Made by a program: the position numbers and the translations under genes. Shown here piece by piece: positions 16,921 through 26,106 of a stretch of DNA of 64,000 nucleotides. The stretch is from Mycolicibacterium austroafricanum (GTDB taxonomy: Bacteria; Actinomycetota; Actinomycetes; Mycobacteriales; Mycobacteriaceae): assembly GCF_902705885.1 (NCBI RefSeq), contig NZ_CACSIP010000023.1:187268-251267 (forward strand), read 5' to 3'. The notes beneath the pieces are model-generated. The model was not told the DNA's origin and made no database searches. It worked only from the letters and a program-made list of their open reading frames with translations. Within the stretch, counting starts at the first letter, position 1. The number at the start of each line of letters is the position of its first letter.

Positions 16921-17342
16921 AACTGTTGCTGCCCAGTGCCTTCGGCGTGGTGATGGTCGCCGCGGCCGGCTACCGGGCCGATGGGCCCGCGCTCGCCGTG
17001 GCGGCGGCGGCGCTGATCGCGGTGCTGCTCGCGGGACGGCTTCGGCCGGCCGGCACCGCCGCGGTGTTGCTGACGGTGCTGACCGTTGTGCTCGCCGAGC
17101 CGGCGCCGATGTTCACCGCTGTTGCCGGCCTGGCCGCCACCGCCTTCCTGGTGCTTCGGCATGGTTCGGCGGGCACCACCGCACCGACGATGTTCGCCGC
17201 CGTCGGATTCGCCGTGCTGGGCACGGTGGGAGGGGTGGTACCGGCGCAGGTGCCGTGGCTTCCCCTGGCCGCCCCGCTCGCCCTGCTGGCCGGTTACCTG
17301 CTGGCACTGCGGCCCTACCTGGGGGGTGGCGTCGGCGAGTAA
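16917..17342 (+). CDS. Small multi-span membrane protein, last gene of MoxR operon
   Basis: 141 residues, ATG overlapping the DUF58 stop. Nearly the whole protein is hydrophobic, with about five predicted spans and few charged residues, ending just after a basic/gly-rich tail. No family recognised. Operon position suggests it scaffolds the DUF4129-DUF58 membrane complex. Confidence 0.75.
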   Translation: MKLLLPSAFGVVMVAAAGYRADGPALAVAAAALIAVLLAGRLRPAGTAAVLLTVLTVVLAEPAPMFTAVAGLAATAFLVLRHGSAGTTAPTMFAAVGFAVLGTVGGVVPAQVPWLPLAAPLALLAGYLLALRPYLGGGVGE

Positions 17343-17348
17343 TCGCCG

Positions 17349-17362
17349 ACGCTCCGGAGCGT
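17349..17362. terminator. Possible bidirectional terminator hairpin
   Basis: Perfect palindrome ACGCTCCGGAGCGT, extendable by a G-U and a C-G pair, between the convergent ends of the MoxR operon and the secreted-protein gene. No T-run follows, as is common in mycobacteria. Assignment rests mainly on position. Confidence 0.4.
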
Positions 17363-17396
17363 TGTGCCATTACGGGCAGTGACGATACCGGCAGTC

Positions 17397-17810
17397 CTAG
17401 CTGAAGCCGTTCGCCGAGACCGGTCGGCAGGACGGGCCGGTGTGGGTGTTCTGTGGGTCGAAGTTTCCACCCCACGGATCTGCAGGATCGATCGCCAACG
17501 CCTGCCACCCACGTGACCCGACCCAGTCCGGCCCCGCCTCTTTGGCAGTCTGGCCGGGAACGCCGATCTCGGGAGTCCGGATGCTGGCGGTGCCGAGCGT
17601 GCCCTCATTGGCGACGCACAGGTCGCTTCCCGAGACACGCGCCGCCTGCTCGGACCGGACCTGACCGTCCGGCGCCAGCTGGCTCATGGACGGATCGTTG
17701 GGGTCGGCATGGGCCGATCCGGTCCCGAGAATGAGTGCCGCGGCGGTCAGTGCGACTGCGCCACAACCGAATCCAGCGCTGCGAGAGACGGTTCGCCACG
17801 TGGTTGTCAT
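17397..17810 (-). CDS. Secreted small protein of unknown function
   Basis: 137 residues from ATG 17810. A signal peptide (MTTTWRTVSR, hydrophobic core, cleavage near AHA-DP at residue 36) directs export. The mature protein of about 100 residues has two cysteines (DLCVANEG, GPSCRP) and an NDPSMSQLAPDG N-terminus. I recognise no domain. A longer reading to 17897 lacks a signal peptide at its new start and is not preferred. The gene is convergent with the MoxR operon and stands downstream of zmp1 on the same strand. Confidence 0.7.
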   Translation of the reverse strand: MTTTWRTVSRSAGFGCGAVALTAAALILGTGSAHADPNDPSMSQLAPDGQVRSEQAARVSGSDLCVANEGTLGTASIRTPEIGVPGQTAKEAGPDWVGSRGWQALAIDPADPWGGNFDPQNTHTGPSCRPVSANGFS

Positions 17811-17966
17811 GTGGCCCTGCTTTCTCGTGAGGTCGGCGACACCCGACAGTCCGGCTGATCGATTCCAACCGTATGACCGGTTCAGTCGCCGGTCCATCCA
17901 CCCAAGCGATCTGGTAGCAGATTGACAGCTCTCAGCCAGCTTGGAATTGCGCGGGGCCCGGGCTCG

Positions 17967-19970
17967 CTAGTTCCAGATTCTTACCCGCCGCTGCGGTTCG
18001 AGGTACAGCGAGTCGGATTCACTGACCTGGAAGGCCTCGTAGAACGCGTCCATGTTGCGGATCACGCCGTTGCAGCGGAACTCCGGCGGTGAGTGCGGGT
18101 CCACCGCGAGCCGGCGGATCGCCTCGGCCTCACGGGATTTGGTCCGCCACACTTGAGCCCACCCGAAAAAGACCCGTTGCTCGCCGGTCAGTCCGTCGAT
18201 GACGGGAGCCTCGGACCCGCCGAGTGACAACCGGTAGGCCAGCAGCGCGATCGACAGTCCGCCGAGGTCGCCGATGTTCTCGCCGACGGTGAACGCACCG
18301 TTCACGTGGTGTCCGTTGCCGCCCGAGTTCAACTCGCGAGGGACGAACTCCTCGTACTGTTCGATCAACGCCTTTGTCCGAGTGCCGAACTCGGCACGGT
18401 CCTGGTCGGTCCACCAGTCCACCAGGTTGCCGTCGCCGTCATACTTGGCGCCCTGGTCGTCGAATCCGTGACCGATCTCGTGTCCGATCACCGCGCCGAT
18501 CCCGCCGTAGTTGGCGGCGTCGTCAGCGTCGGCGTCGAAGAACGGCGGCTGCAGGATCGCGGCGGGGAACACAATCTCGTTCATCCCCGGGTTGTAGTAC
18601 GCGTTGACGGTCTGCGGCGTCATGAACCACTCGTCACGGTCCACCGGGCCGCCGAGCTTGGCCAGATCGCGCTGATGCTCGAGCTCATAACCACGCCGGT
18701 AGTTGCCGTACAGGTCCTTCCGGTCGATGACCAGCGCCGAGTAGTCCCGCCAGTTGTTCGGATAACCGATCTTGGGGGTGAACTTGTCCAGCTTGACCAA
18801 CGCCTTCTCCCGGGTTTGCGGCGTCATCCATTCCAGCTGGTTGATGCTCACCCGGTAGGCCTCGCGCAGGTTCGCGACCAGTTCGTCCATCCGGGCCTTC
18901 GCCTGCGGTGGGAAGTACCGCTGGACGTACACCCGGCCCAGCGCCTCGCCCATCAGGCTCTCGACCAGCGAGACGGCCCGCTTCCAGCGGTCCCGGATCT
19001 CCTCGGTGCCCGAGAGCCTGCGACCGTAGAAGTCGAAGTCCTCGGCGACCAGCTCGTCGGTGAGCAGGAACGCCCGTCGATGGATCAGGCGCCAGCGGGT
19101 CCAGTTCTTCCAGACATCCAGGCTCTCGCCGCCCCACAGCGCGGCGAAGGCGGTCAGAACGTCCGGTTGGCGGACCACGAGTTCGGCCGCCTGCTCGTCG
19201 GTGGCTCCCAGACTGTTGAGCCAGCGGGTCCAGGCGAAACCGGGTGCCTCGTCGGTCACCTCGGCGAAGGTGCGCAGGTTGTAGGTCAGGTCGGCGTCGC
19301 GCCGCTTGACCACATCCCAGTGGGCTGCCGCGATCTTGGTCTCCAGCGCGACGATGCCGGCGGCGGTCTCCGCGTGCTCTCCGGGCGTGCCGCCGTAGAC
19401 GAGGGCGAACATCGCGGCGATGTGCCGAGGGTAGGCGGCCAGGATCTCGGCGTGCTGGTCGTCACGGAAGTAGGACTCGTCGGGCAGCCCGATGCCGGAC
19501 TGGCTCAGGTGCAGCAGGTACCGGGACGAGTTCTTGGAATCGGTGTCGACGTAGAGACCGACGCCCCCGCCGATGCCGGTGCGCTGCAGCGTCCCGAGCA
19601 CCGCCGCGAGCGCGTCGGGGGTGTCCGCGGCGTCGATGTCGGCCAGCTCCTCGAGCAGTGGCGTCAGGCCGCGCTGCCGAATGGCCTCCCCGTCCATGAA
19701 GCTCGCGTAGAGATCGCCGATCCGCTGCTGGTCGCTGCCTTGCGGTGCCTTCGCATCCGCCGCTTCGGTGATCAGGTCGCGGATCTGCTCCTCAGCGCGG
19801 TCGTACAACGTGCGGAACGCCCCGTCGGTCGCCCGGTCCGCCGGGATCTGATACTCGGCGAGCCACCGGCCGTTGACGTGACCGAACAGGTCGTCCTGGG
19901 GCCGGGCCGTGGGGTCGATGTAGTTGAGATCGATGCCGGACTTCGTGTCGTGATTCGCTTCTACCGTCAC
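17967..19970 (-). CDS. zmp1: M13-family zinc metalloprotease Zmp1 (Rv0198c-like)
   Basis: 667 residues from GTG 19970 (reading MTVEANHDTKSGIDL), close to the 663-residue M. tuberculosis protein. An upstream in-frame start at 20012 would overlap the divergent omamA gene and is rejected. Neprilysin-type zinc site: GHEIGHGFDDQ supplies the two histidines, and ENIGDLGG supplies the glutamate ligand. The substrate-binding NAYYNPGMNEI motif precedes it. There is no signal peptide, as for Zmp1, which is nonetheless found extracellularly and affects phagosome maturation in pathogenic species. It diverges from omamA with 40 bases between starts. Confidence 0.93.
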   Translation of the reverse strand: MTVEANHDTKSGIDLNYIDPTARPQDDLFGHVNGRWLAEYQIPADRATDGAFRTLYDRAEEQIRDLITEAADAKAPQGSDQQRIGDLYASFMDGEAIRQRGLTPLLEELADIDAADTPDALAAVLGTLQRTGIGGGVGLYVDTDSKNSSRYLLHLSQSGIGLPDESYFRDDQHAEILAAYPRHIAAMFALVYGGTPGEHAETAAGIVALETKIAAAHWDVVKRRDADLTYNLRTFAEVTDEAPGFAWTRWLNSLGATDEQAAELVVRQPDVLTAFAALWGGESLDVWKNWTRWRLIHRRAFLLTDELVAEDFDFYGRRLSGTEEIRDRWKRAVSLVESLMGEALGRVYVQRYFPPQAKARMDELVANLREAYRVSINQLEWMTPQTREKALVKLDKFTPKIGYPNNWRDYSALVIDRKDLYGNYRRGYELEHQRDLAKLGGPVDRDEWFMTPQTVNAYYNPGMNEIVFPAAILQPPFFDADADDAANYGGIGAVIGHEIGHGFDDQGAKYDGDGNLVDWWTDQDRAEFGTRTKALIEQYEEFVPRELNSGGNGHHVNGAFTVGENIGDLGGLSIALLAYRLSLGGSEAPVIDGLTGEQRVFFGWAQVWRTKSREAEAIRRLAVDPHSPPEFRCNGVIRNMDAFYEAFQVSESDSLYLEPQRRVRIWN

Positions 19971-20010
19971 CCCCACAGTGTTCCAGAATCGCCCGGGTAC
20001 CCTCACGCGC

Positions 20011-20589
20011 ATGCCCGACGATGAGCAGGATCCGCAGCGTGCCGGGATCTTCAGCAGCTACGGCATCGCGTCGGCGGTGCTCGGGGCAGTGGCGGTGGCC
20101 GCGGTCGTGCTGGCGACGCTGATCTGGACTCAGCACCGCGGTGACACCGCCGAGTTGCGGTACCGCACCCAGGTGCTTCAGACCGCCGCCGACTGGACGA
20201 ACGTGCTGATCAACATGAACACCGACACCGTCGAAACCGACCTGAACACGCTGCACCAGGGCACCGTCGGTCAGCTCAACGCCGACTTCGAGGCGACCGT
20301 CGAGCCGTACCGCAAGCTCGTGCAGACGCTGAAGGCCAGCACCTCCGGGCAGATCGACTCGGTCGCGATCGAGACCATCCACCACGACCAGCCCGGTGTC
20401 GCGCGCGCACCGCAGCAACCGGAGTTGGTGTCGTCGGCCACGCGGACCGACACGGTGATGGTGGTTGCCACGTCGGTCAGCGAGAACGCGGGCACCGAGG
20501 AGCCGCAGACCGTGCGGTGGACGCTGCGTCTGGACGTGTCCGACGTCGACGGAGAGCTGCTCATCTCCGGTCTGGAGCCGATTCGATGA
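20011..20589 (+). CDS. omamA: Mce-associated membrane protein OmamA (Rv0199-like)
   Basis: 192 residues. One N-terminal membrane span (about residues 18-40) is followed by an extracytoplasmic domain with the Mce-associated pattern: LRYRTQVLQTAADWTNVLINMN (seen as TAADWTNVL), a TVGQLNADF segment and a beta-rich end. Orphaned Mce-associated membrane proteins stabilise Mce lipid transporters; OmamA supports cholesterol uptake by Mce4 in M. tuberculosis. The stop overlaps the start of the second Omam gene, matching Rv0199-Rv0200. Confidence 0.88.
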   Translation: MPDDEQDPQRAGIFSSYGIASAVLGAVAVAAVVLATLIWTQHRGDTAELRYRTQVLQTAADWTNVLINMNTDTVETDLNTLHQGTVGQLNADFEATVEPYRKLVQTLKASTSGQIDSVAIETIHHDQPGVARAPQQPELVSSATRTDTVMVVATSVSENAGTEEPQTVRWTLRLDVSDVDGELLISGLEPIR

Positions 20590-21275
20590 GGAACTGGTTT
20601 CGGGTGTTGGCGTTCGACCTGCTCGCCCCCGCCGCAGCGGCCGCCGCGCTGATCTACATCGGTGTCGTGCTCGGGTGGCCACTGTGGTGGGTTTCGGCAT
20701 GTTCGGTGTTGTGCCTGCTGGTGCTCCAGGGGGTGATCGTGAACTTCGTGCTGGCACGTCGCGACGCGGTCACCGTCGGCACCGACGACGACGGACCGGG
20801 CCTGCGGCTGGCGGTGGTCGGTGCCGCGACCGCCGCGCTGGTGGCGGCGGTCGTGATCGGTTACACGCAGTGGACGCAGCCGGACCGGACGTTGCGCGCC
20901 GACACCGCCGAGGTGGCCGGAATCGCCAGCAGCGTCGCGGAGGCGTCGGCGACGTTCACGCCGCAGAATCCGACCGCGTCGATCGATCGGGCGACGGCCA
21001 TGATGACCCCGGAGAGCGCGGACCGGTTCAACGACGAGTTCGCCGCGGTGGCAAAGGATCTGGCCGGCAGGAAGGTGTCCGCGCAGGCCGCCACGGTGTC
21101 GGCGGGGGTGGAGGCCATCGGCCCGGACGCGGCGAGCGTGGCGGTCATCCTGCGGGGCACGCAGTCCGCGCCCGGGCAGCCGTCGGACACAGCCGTGCTG
21201 GCGCTGCGGGTGGCACTGTCGAAGAGCGACGGCCGCTGGCTGGTGCAGGACGTGTCGCCGATCCACTCGCGGTAG
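20586..21275 (+). CDS. omamB: Mce-associated membrane protein OmamB (Rv0200-like)
   Basis: 229 residues, ATG overlapping the omamA stop. Three hydrophobic segments (about 10-28, 32-55, 75-95) precede an Mce-associated domain of about 125 residues ending in DGRWLVQDVSPI. It is expected to sit with OmamA in the membrane as an accessory of Mce transporters. The paired arrangement is conserved across mycobacteria as I recall. Confidence 0.87.
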   Translation: MRNWFRVLAFDLLAPAAAAAALIYIGVVLGWPLWWVSACSVLCLLVLQGVIVNFVLARRDAVTVGTDDDGPGLRLAVVGAATAALVAAVVIGYTQWTQPDRTLRADTAEVAGIASSVAEASATFTPQNPTASIDRATAMMTPESADRFNDEFAAVAKDLAGRKVSAQAATVSAGVEAIGPDAASVAVILRGTQSAPGQPSDTAVLALRVALSKSDGRWLVQDVSPIHSR

Positions 21276-21354
21276 CGGACTGCTCGCGAAAGTGAACCCA
21301 CGGTTGTGCTGTAGGTCAGATTCACGACCCGGAATGATATTTCGCGGGAGAACG

Positions 21355-21855
21355 TCAGCTCGGGGGTGGGTTGCGCATCTTGGCGAACCGCTCCGAGAGC
21401 CGACCCATCCGGATCATCAGCGACGCCTGGGGGCTGACGGTGCCCTGCAGGTAGGTCGCGAACTCTTCGGCGGGCACGCCGATGCGCGACGCGAACTCCT
21501 GCTCGCCGAGTCCTGAGCGGTCCAGCAGCAGGTGCACGTGCCGGGCCACCTCGGCGCACTCGTTGGCTTCGAGGTGTTCGCGGGTGCGGACCAGCACCTC
21601 GGACATCGCCCGGGAGACCCCGTACGGCCGTGCGGTCTCGAGGACCTCCTCGACCTGGCGTGCCGTCCTGCCGAACGGGTCGCGTTTGATCGCCACCACG
21701 ATGCGCTGCCACACGTTGAGGTCGTCGTTCTCCAGCGCGGCGCGGATCGCGGCGGTCGGCCAGAACTCCACCGGTCGGTCGCTTGCGGCCGCAGCCCGGT
21801 TGCGCGCGGAAGACTCATCGCGGTCTGCGCCCCGAACCTCGGAGGTCACCGTCAC
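21355..21855 (-). CDS. Rv0201c-like helix-turn-helix-type protein
   Basis: 166 residues from GTG 21855, with the strong RBS GGAGGAGG just upstream and a 4-bp overlap (GTGA) with the mmpL11 stop. The sequence is helical: WPTAAIRAALENDDLNVWQR, a central DPFGRTARQVEEVL stretch, and a C-terminal XRE-like turn (SGLGEQEFASRIGVPAEEF, seen as short motifs). Co-translation with mmpL11 mirrors Rv0201c-Rv0202c. It could be a regulator or an adaptor of MmpL11; no function is known to me. Confidence 0.8.
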   Translation of the reverse strand: MTVTSEVRGADRDESSARNRAAAASDRPVEFWPTAAIRAALENDDLNVWQRIVVAIKRDPFGRTARQVEEVLETARPYGVSRAMSEVLVRTREHLEANECAEVARHVHLLLDRSGLGEQEFASRIGVPAEEFATYLQGTVSPQASLMIRMGRLSERFAKMRNPPPS

Positions 21856-24782
21856 CTCGCCTCCTCCAGCATTGCCACCGCCACCGAGAGGCAGCGCTGT
21901 CTGACTCGGGCCCACCCAGTCTCCGCGTCGGCTCCGGACAGCGCGACGTCGGGTCCGTCGGAGGGCCGCGGATCTGCCAGGCGGCGCACCAACTGGGTGG
22001 CCACCCAGTGCGTGCGTGCCGGTTGACCAGAGTAGTACCGGTCCATGCCGGCGAGCACTTCCGCCGCGGTCTGGATGTCCATCGAATCGACCAATTCGGC
22101 GAACTCGGCATAGTCTCGGGCGGCGTTGCGCTCCATGATCAGGAAACTCTTGAGTCGGACGGTCTCGGCCCCGGTCGGGATCTGCAACCGGTCGCCGGTG
22201 GGCAGCAGCACGTTGGTGGTCTCCATCGGGCTGATCCGCGTCAGCGGCGGCCGTCCGGTGTCCGTCGCCCCCTCGGCCGCAGCGCCGGTTTGGACGGCCA
22301 ACGCGTCGAGCGCGACGTCGAGCCTGCCACGCCACATCGTGACCGGGTGCTTGGGGAGTTTGACTGCCACCGTCTTGCCGTGGGCACGGTTGGACACCGC
22401 GACGGTCAGGGCGCCGTCGTCGCGCAAGCGGCTGCTGCCCAACACCTTGCGCGGATGGCAGCCGCTGAACGCCAGCGGGTCCGCCACCGTGATGGCTTGC
22501 GGCGCCAGGGTTTTGAGCTTGGCGGCGGACTTGACCACGGTGCGCAGGTCCGAGCCGGACGGCGCGAGCGCGGAGATGTCATCGGGGATGATGACCAGGT
22601 CCCCGATGTCGGCCTTGGGCAGCGGCTTCTCGAAGTCGACCGACGGCAGGATGCGGTCCAGCCACCGCGGCAGCCACCAGTTCCATTCGTCGAACATCGC
22701 CATCAGCGCGGGCACCAGCACCAGACGCACGACCGTCGCGTCCACCGCGATGGCCACCGCGCTGGCCACGCCCAACTGGGCGACCAACGGCATACCGGCG
22801 AAGGCGAACCCGATGAACACCGCGATCATGATCAGCGCGGCGCTGGTGATGGTGCGCGCACTGGTGCTGACGCCGTAGGCCACGGCGTCGCGGGTGTTAC
22901 CGGTCTGCAGGAAGCGTTCCCGGATGCGGGTGAGCAGGAAGATCTCGTAGTCCATCGACAACCCGAAGGTCAGCGCCAGCACCAACGGCGGGATCGTGCT
23001 GTCCAGCGACGAGATCTGCTTGAAGCCCAGGTCCGACAACCAACCCCACTGGAAGACGACCACCAGGCTGCCGTAGGCGGCGCCCACCGACAGCACGGTC
23101 ATCAGGACGCCCTTGAACGCCAGGAACACCGACCGGATCGCGATCAGCAGCATCACGAAGGCGATCAGCGCGACGAAGACGAAGACCAGAGGCTGGGTCT
23201 GGGAGACCTTGTCGTCGAAATCGTTGATCAGCGCCGTCGGTCCGCCGACATCGATCCGCGCGCTGCCGTCGGCGACCGGCGGCAGCTGTTCGCGCATCCA
23301 GTCGACGGTGTCGCGCGCCCCCAGATCCTCGGGGTCGACCGACAGCACCGCCGAGAGCAGGGCGCTGCGGTAGTCGTTGCCGAACACCGGCGGGGACACC
23401 GACACGGTGTTGGGCGCCTGGGCCATCCGCTGCCGGATCGATTCCAGCAGCGGTTCCTTGGCCGGCGCCGACGCGGCGTTGCCGTCGGGGAACGTCACCA
23501 GCACCCGCACCGGTCCGAGCGCGCCGGGACCGAGCGCCTCGGCCGCCGCGTTCACCCCACCCCGGACCTCGTGTGTCGGGTCGAATTGTCGTTGCATGCT
23601 GTTGCCCAACACCATCGAGAACGCCGGCGCGGCCAGGACGAGCAGCAGGGCGGCGGCTGCCAGCGCCGACAGCCACGGCCGGCGCATCACCGAGCCGGTC
23701 CAGCGGGCCCAGAACCGCGACTGGGTGGCTTCCGGCCGCCGCGACCAGTGAAGGTACGACGACCGCTTCGCCGCGGCCCGCCCGAACGACGCGAGCACCG
23801 CCGGCGTCAACGTCGTCGAGGTCAGCACCGCGATCGCGACGGCGAGGATGGCGCCGGTGGCCATCGACTGCAGGACCGGCGTGTTGATCAGATACAGGCC
23901 GGTGACCGACGCGATCACCGTCATACCCGACAGCACCACCGCAAGGCCCGAGGTCGCCATCGCGGCGTCGGCGGCGTCCGATGGCTCGCGCCCGGCGCGC
24001 AGTTCCTCGCGGAACCGCATCAGGATGAACAGTGAGTAGTCGATGGCGACCGCGATGCCGAACATCGACACCGTCGACGTCACGAACACCGACATCGTCA
24101 TGTACATCGACAGCAGATAGACCAGCCCCATCGTGACCGCGACGGTGCAGATACCCAACAGCAGCGGCATCGCGGCGGCGGCAAGCGACCCGAAGACCGC
24201 GAGCAAGATGATCAGGACGATCGGCAGGTTCCACTTCTCGGCCTGGGCGATGTCGTCCTTGGTGGCCAGGGTGGCTGCCGCCCCCAGGGCGCCCTGCCCG
24301 ATGACATAGAGACGGACCTTGCCGTTCTCCATCTCCCCAGGTTCGTCGCCGTCGATCCCGACCTTCTCCCGCAGCTGTTTGGCGACGTCGACAGCCCCGG
24401 TGTTCTCGAAGTCCAGTTGCAATGTGATGACGTAGGGCCGGTCCGGCCGGGGCGGCGGCTGTTGCGGGTTGGGCATCACGGCGATGCTGGGAACCTCGGA
24501 GGCCAGGCGCTCCAGATGGGCCACGGCCTCGTTCATGTCGGTGAAGGACGCGTCCGCCCTGGGTGCGGCGACCAGCGCCAGCGGGGAGGCGCCCTGGTCG
24601 GGGAACTGAGCCTCCAGCTGGCGCTGGACGTACAGGGACTGCGAGCCCTCGACCTCGAAGCCGCCGCCGGTGAGATGGCCGGACTGGTTCATCGCCATGT
24701 ACACCGAAGGGATCAGCAGCAGCACCCACGCCGCGAACACCGCCCAGCGATATCTGCGCAGCTTGCTGCTGATGCGCATCAT
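21852..24782 (-). CDS. mmpL11: RND transporter MmpL11 (Rv0202c-like)
   Basis: 976 residues with the MMPL layout: one N-terminal span, a large periplasmic loop, spans 2-6, a second loop, spans 8-12 and a long cytoplasmic tail. The proton-relay Asp-Tyr pairs appear in IAVDYSLF and LSMDYEIF. MmpL11 exports mycolic-acid ester wax and long-chain triacylglycerol and is linked to biofilm formation and haem uptake. The C-terminal domain (GAETVRLKSFLIMERNAARDY, given in part) is typical of MmpL11. The start has two adjacent ATGs (24782, 24779). It is divergent from the haem-binding-protein gene across a 269-base gap. Confidence 0.95.
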   Translation of the reverse strand: MMRISSKLRRYRWAVFAAWVLLLIPSVYMAMNQSGHLTGGGFEVEGSQSLYVQRQLEAQFPDQGASPLALVAAPRADASFTDMNEAVAHLERLASEVPSIAVMPNPQQPPPRPDRPYVITLQLDFENTGAVDVAKQLREKVGIDGDEPGEMENGKVRLYVIGQGALGAAATLATKDDIAQAEKWNLPIVLIILLAVFGSLAAAAMPLLLGICTVAVTMGLVYLLSMYMTMSVFVTSTVSMFGIAVAIDYSLFILMRFREELRAGREPSDAADAAMATSGLAVVLSGMTVIASVTGLYLINTPVLQSMATGAILAVAIAVLTSTTLTPAVLASFGRAAAKRSSYLHWSRRPEATQSRFWARWTGSVMRRPWLSALAAAALLLVLAAPAFSMVLGNSMQRQFDPTHEVRGGVNAAAEALGPGALGPVRVLVTFPDGNAASAPAKEPLLESIRQRMAQAPNTVSVSPPVFGNDYRSALLSAVLSVDPEDLGARDTVDWMREQLPPVADGSARIDVGGPTALINDFDDKVSQTQPLVFVFVALIAFVMLLIAIRSVFLAFKGVLMTVLSVGAAYGSLVVVFQWGWLSDLGFKQISSLDSTIPPLVLALTFGLSMDYEIFLLTRIRERFLQTGNTRDAVAYGVSTSARTITSAALIMIAVFIGFAFAGMPLVAQLGVASAVAIAVDATVVRLVLVPALMAMFDEWNWWLPRWLDRILPSVDFEKPLPKADIGDLVIIPDDISALAPSGSDLRTVVKSAAKLKTLAPQAITVADPLAFSGCHPRKVLGSSRLRDDGALTVAVSNRAHGKTVAVKLPKHPVTMWRGRLDVALDALAVQTGAAAEGATDTGRPPLTRISPMETTNVLLPTGDRLQIPTGAETVRLKSFLIMERNAARDYAEFAELVDSMDIQTAAEVLAGMDRYYSGQPARTHWVATQLVRRLADPRPSDGPDVALSGADAETGWARVRQRCLSVAVAMLEEAR

Positions 24783-25051
24783 GAACTGCTGGATGGGAAC
24801 TCCCCACTTTCTCCCCGGCGTTTCGTAGCGCGAGCGTACAGCAGCAAGCTGTAGGGTGACCGCCCTCGTGGAGCCCCTGCCAGCATTGCTTTAACCGGCT
24901 CTAATACCCGCGCCATCGGTGGCTCGATTGGTCAGCCGGACAGAGGCGATGGCACTATGTGCGGAGTAGTTTCGGCGTCGGGGATTCTTTGCTACTGACC
25001 GCAGTGGGTTTGCGGGCCAGTGGGGCGTACGCAAACTGTTAGGAGTTCGTC

Positions 25052-25582
25052 ATGAATTCGTCCACGGAAATCACCTCGCGCGCCGGGCGCCTCCGGTTTC
25101 GCGCCGCATTCGCGGCGGCGGCGGTCGGCGTCGGGATCGTCGCACTCACCGGCCCCGCTGCCCCCTCGGTGCTGGCCGCGCCGGATCCGTGCAGGGCCAG
25201 CGAGGTCGCCAAGACCGTGGCGATGGTGGCCACCCACACCGGCAATTACCTCGAGGCCAACCCCGAGGCGAACGAGGCGCTGACGACGATCTCGCAGCAG
25301 CAGGGCGGACCGCAGTCAGTCGTCGCGCTCAAGGCCTACTTCGACGCCAATCCGAAAGTCGCCGGGGACATGCAGCGGCTGCAGCAACCACTGGTCTCGC
25401 TGTCGGGCCGCTGCGATCTCCCGGTCACCGTCCCGCAGGTGCTGGGCCTGATGCAGGCGGCCCAGCAGCCCGTCGCCGCACCGTCGGGAAGCCTGCCGGC
25501 CGCGCAGAACGTGGGCGTGGATTCGGCACCGGCGCCGGCCCCGCGCGCGCCGGCGGCCGTACAGGGCGCGTCCACGCGGTGA
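25052..25582 (+). CDS. Exported haem-binding protein (Rv0203-like)
   Basis: 176 residues from ATG 25052 with AGGAG upstream. A signal peptide ends near VLAAPD (residue 44). The mature all-helical domain has the conserved disulphide cysteines (DPCRAS, SGRCDL) and the family motif YLEANPEAN. Rv0203 in M. tuberculosis shuttles haem to MmpL11 and MmpL3. The recalled haem ligands Tyr59, His63 and His89 correspond here to Tyr66, Asn70 and Tyr96, so the ligand set differs; His62 may compensate. A Pro/Ala-rich tail of about 45 residues extends beyond the Rv0203 length. It sits next to mmpL11 as in M. tuberculosis. Confidence 0.85.
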   Translation: MNSSTEITSRAGRLRFRAAFAAAAVGVGIVALTGPAAPSVLAAPDPCRASEVAKTVAMVATHTGNYLEANPEANEALTTISQQQGGPQSVVALKAYFDANPKVAGDMQRLQQPLVSLSGRCDLPVTVPQVLGLMQAAQQPVAAPSGSLPAAQNVGVDSAPAPAPRAPAAVQGASTR

Positions 25583-25717
25583 GATGAGTTTTGGGACTTT
25601 CTCACGATTGGTTAACCGCTAGGCAAGAAACCCGGCCTCGGTTCTGCTTAGCTTCCTAGGATGGTCCTGACCGGCGACCACCACCGGTTCCGGTCCACCT
25701 CTGATGAAGGAGCCTTC

Positions 25718-26101
25718 ATGTTGTTCTCGGCCACCACGGTCCGTCGTGCGGTCGCTGGCGCGCTGGGCGGCGGCGCGCTCGCCGGCGCAGTGGCGTTCGG
25801 TCTGCTCGGAGCCGCACCGATGGCGTCGGCGCAGCCTCTCCCGCCGAACTGCACCGCAGCTGACTTCTCGGGTACCGCCGCGGGTGTGTCGGCGGCATCG
25901 TCTGCCTACCTGTTCACCCACCCTGAGGTGAACGCGTTCTTCACCGATCTTCACGGCGATCCGCGGGAGGACATCCACGGCGAGGTGGAGGCCTACCTGG
26001 CCGCGAACCCGCAGGTGCACGCCGAGCTGACCGAGATCCGGCGACCGCTGGTGGATCTGAAGAACCGTTGCGGCGTCGTCGTTTCGCCTGACGCCTACTG
26101 A
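25718..26101 (+). CDS. Second exported haem-binding-family protein (paralogue)
   Basis: 127 residues from ATG 25718 with GAAGGAG upstream. A signal peptide ends near ASAQP (residue 38). The mature domain repeats the family pattern: two cysteines (NCTAAD, NRCGVV) and YLFTHPEVN, which retains Tyr64 and His68 at the positions recalled as haem ligands in Rv0203, while the third is Tyr93 (EAYLAANP). It appears to be a tandem duplicate of the preceding gene with a better-preserved site. Five bases separate it from the response-regulator gene, so co-transcription is possible. Confidence 0.8.
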   Translation: MLFSATTVRRAVAGALGGGALAGAVAFGLLGAAPMASAQPLPPNCTAADFSGTAAGVSAASSAYLFTHPEVNAFFTDLHGDPREDIHGEVEAYLAANPQVHAELTEIRRPLVDLKNRCGVVVSPDAY

Positions 26102-26106
26102 GGCTG

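Noticed and set aside
18306..20024. 572-residue open frame antisense to zmp1
   Set aside because: Opposite a clearly conserved protease gene; no motifs, no RBS.
21783..24035. 750-residue open frame antisense to mmpL11
   Set aside because: Low-complexity Arg/His/Gln translation typical of antisense frames; mmpL11 is certain.
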